NCBI GenBank assembly: GCA_031273965.1
Contig: JAISQX010000196.1
Location: forward strand, 1-5,848
DNA length: 5,848 nt
Direction: 5' to 3'
Source: Clostridiales bacterium
GTDB taxonomy: Bacteria; Bacillota; Clostridia; Christensenellales; JAISNN01
The translations under genes were made by a program, and so were the position numbers. Of this stretch, positions 5,401-5,848 are shown one piece after another (position 1 is the first letter of the stretch; every line of letters starts with the position of its first letter). Below the pieces are notes generated by a model. The model had not been told where the DNA came from. It ran no database searches and saw nothing but the letters and a program-made list of their open reading frames with translations.

Positions 5401-5478
5401 CGGCGTTTTATAAACAATATTCCGAAAAAAAGAAATAGTTTTTGAATATGATTTTTCCGTGAAGAAGCGGAAACGCCG
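5401..5478 (+). promoter_or_regulatory. Nested inverted repeats just upstream of the AlkA-like gene
   Basis: The outer arms CGGCGTTT (5401-5408) and AAACGCCG (5471-5478) are perfect 8-mers. They enclose an inner hairpin of ATATTC (5417-5422) with GAATAT (5444-5449), which can be extended by A-run/T-run pairing. A third hairpin, TTTCCG (5454-5459) with CGGAAA (5468-5473), shares bases with the outer 3' arm and would compete with it. The element ends 36 bases before the ATG at 5515. It would lie in the 5' leader if transcription begins upstream. The function is unknown. Confidence 0.4.
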
Positions 5479-5514
5479 CATTGATTTTTATGAAAAAGGT
5501 TTTGAGTTGAGATT

Positions 5515-5848
5515 ATGGTGAGAAAAGAATATATAACCGCAACGGAAGAAGCGAGAGTTTTTTTGTCCGAAGCCGACCCTATACTTGGCGCGATAATAGA
5601 AAAATTCGGCGCTTTAGAGTATGAATTAGAAACGAAATATTTTGAATCGCTCGTTTTTACGATTGTCGGGCAACAGCTTTCCGGAAAAGCTGCCGACGCG
5701 ATATGGGTGAGGTTTGAAAAATTATTCGGCGGTGAAATTACGCCGAAAAAGGTTTTTGGCGCGGACGACGAGGCGATACGGGATATAGGCGTTTCGTATA
5801 ACAAAATAAGATATATGAAAAATCTTGCGAAAGCCGCGTTGGATAATG
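5515..5848 (+). CDS. alkA: DNA-3-methyladenine glycosylase, AlkA type (N-terminal part, cut by window end)
   Basis: This is a base-excision repair enzyme that removes alkylated purines such as 3-methyladenine. The visible 111 residues cover the start of the HhH-GPD glycosylase domain: DPILGAIIEKFG (21-32), the signature FESLVFTIVGQQLSGKAAD (43-61) and GGEITPKKV (72-80). IRDIGVSYNKIRYMKNLAKAA (88-108), which precedes the helix-hairpin-helix, comes last. The hairpin itself and the catalytic Asp lie beyond the window. The protein begins almost directly at this domain, so it is the short form lacking the N-terminal domain of E. coli AlkA. The ATG at 5515 is bounded by an in-frame TGA at 5503-5505. 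No good ribosome binding site is present (only AAGG 15 bases away), and GTG at 5518 is an alternative start. Confidence 0.88.
   Translation, partial: MVRKEYITATEEARVFLSEADPILGAIIEKFGALEYELETKYFESLVFTIVGQQLSGKAADAIWVRFEKLFGGEITPKKVFGADDEAIRDIGVSYNKIRYMKNLAKAALDN

Larger units (their letters stand above)
5098..5514. other. Non-coding spacer of 417 bases, rich in inverted repeats in its right half
   Basis: No protein gene could be supported in this stretch. From 5098 to about 5280 it is AT-rich and plain, apart from the 11-mer GCGCGCGTATT repeated directly at 5217-5227 and 5257-5267. From 5290 to 5478 it holds the inverted repeats listed separately. A loose promoter-like pair, TTGTGA (5384-5389) and TATAAA (5409-5414), has a 19-base spacer and is not convincing. 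No decayed upstream part of the DUF3298 gene was recognised in the three minus-strand frames. Confidence 0.6.

Noticed and set aside
5337..5804. Minus-strand ORF of 155 residues
   Set aside because: It is antisense to the AlkA-like gene, whose plus-strand frame carries clear glycosylase motifs and is open to the window end.

Overview
The window reads as chromosomal DNA from an endospore-forming Firmicute, most likely of class Clostridia. The evidence is the spoIIIAE-AF-AG-AH gene run, AT-rich intergenic DNA, GGAGG-type ribosome binding sites and sigma-A-like promoters. The genus cannot be named from the sequence.

Layout. Positions 1-2446 (+) hold the 3' part of the spoIIIA operon: the end of spoIIIAE (cut by the window edge), spoIIIAF, spoIIIAG and spoIIIAH. 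These encode mother-cell parts of the SpoIIIA-SpoIIQ channel that links mother cell and forespore. Positions 2447-2832 contain no convincing protein gene. They do contain nested complementary segments, a possible leftward promoter and a good leftward intrinsic terminator, which together suggest an unidentified structured RNA of about 250 nt on the minus strand. Positions 2833-3582 (-) encode a cytosolic glycerophosphodiester phosphodiesterase with a near-consensus promoter. A hairpin-rich leader then precedes two rightward genes, a cysteine-rich small-domain protein (3872-4105) and a single-domain MGMT-family protein with an intact active-site cysteine (4150-4449). Positions 4474-4712 hold a promoter, ribosome binding site and start codon that lead into a short unrecognised ORF, possibly a gene remnant. 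This ORF overlaps the 3' end of a leftward DUF3298-type gene (4591-5097) that appears to lack its usual N-terminus. Positions 5098-5514 are non-coding and rich in inverted repeats. From 5515 to the window end is the start of an AlkA-type DNA-3-methyladenine glycosylase, open at the right edge.

How the genes relate. The four spoIIIA genes form one functional unit. The MGMT-family gene and the AlkA-like gene both suggest alkylated-base repair, but a leftward gene and a long spacer separate them, so they are not one simple operon. The region after spoIIIAH looks like an accessory patch: small genes in both orientations, signs of gene truncation and long structured spacers. The most notable unexplained item is the candidate structured RNA at about 2455-2714. 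The second is the set of inverted repeats just upstream of the AlkA-like gene.
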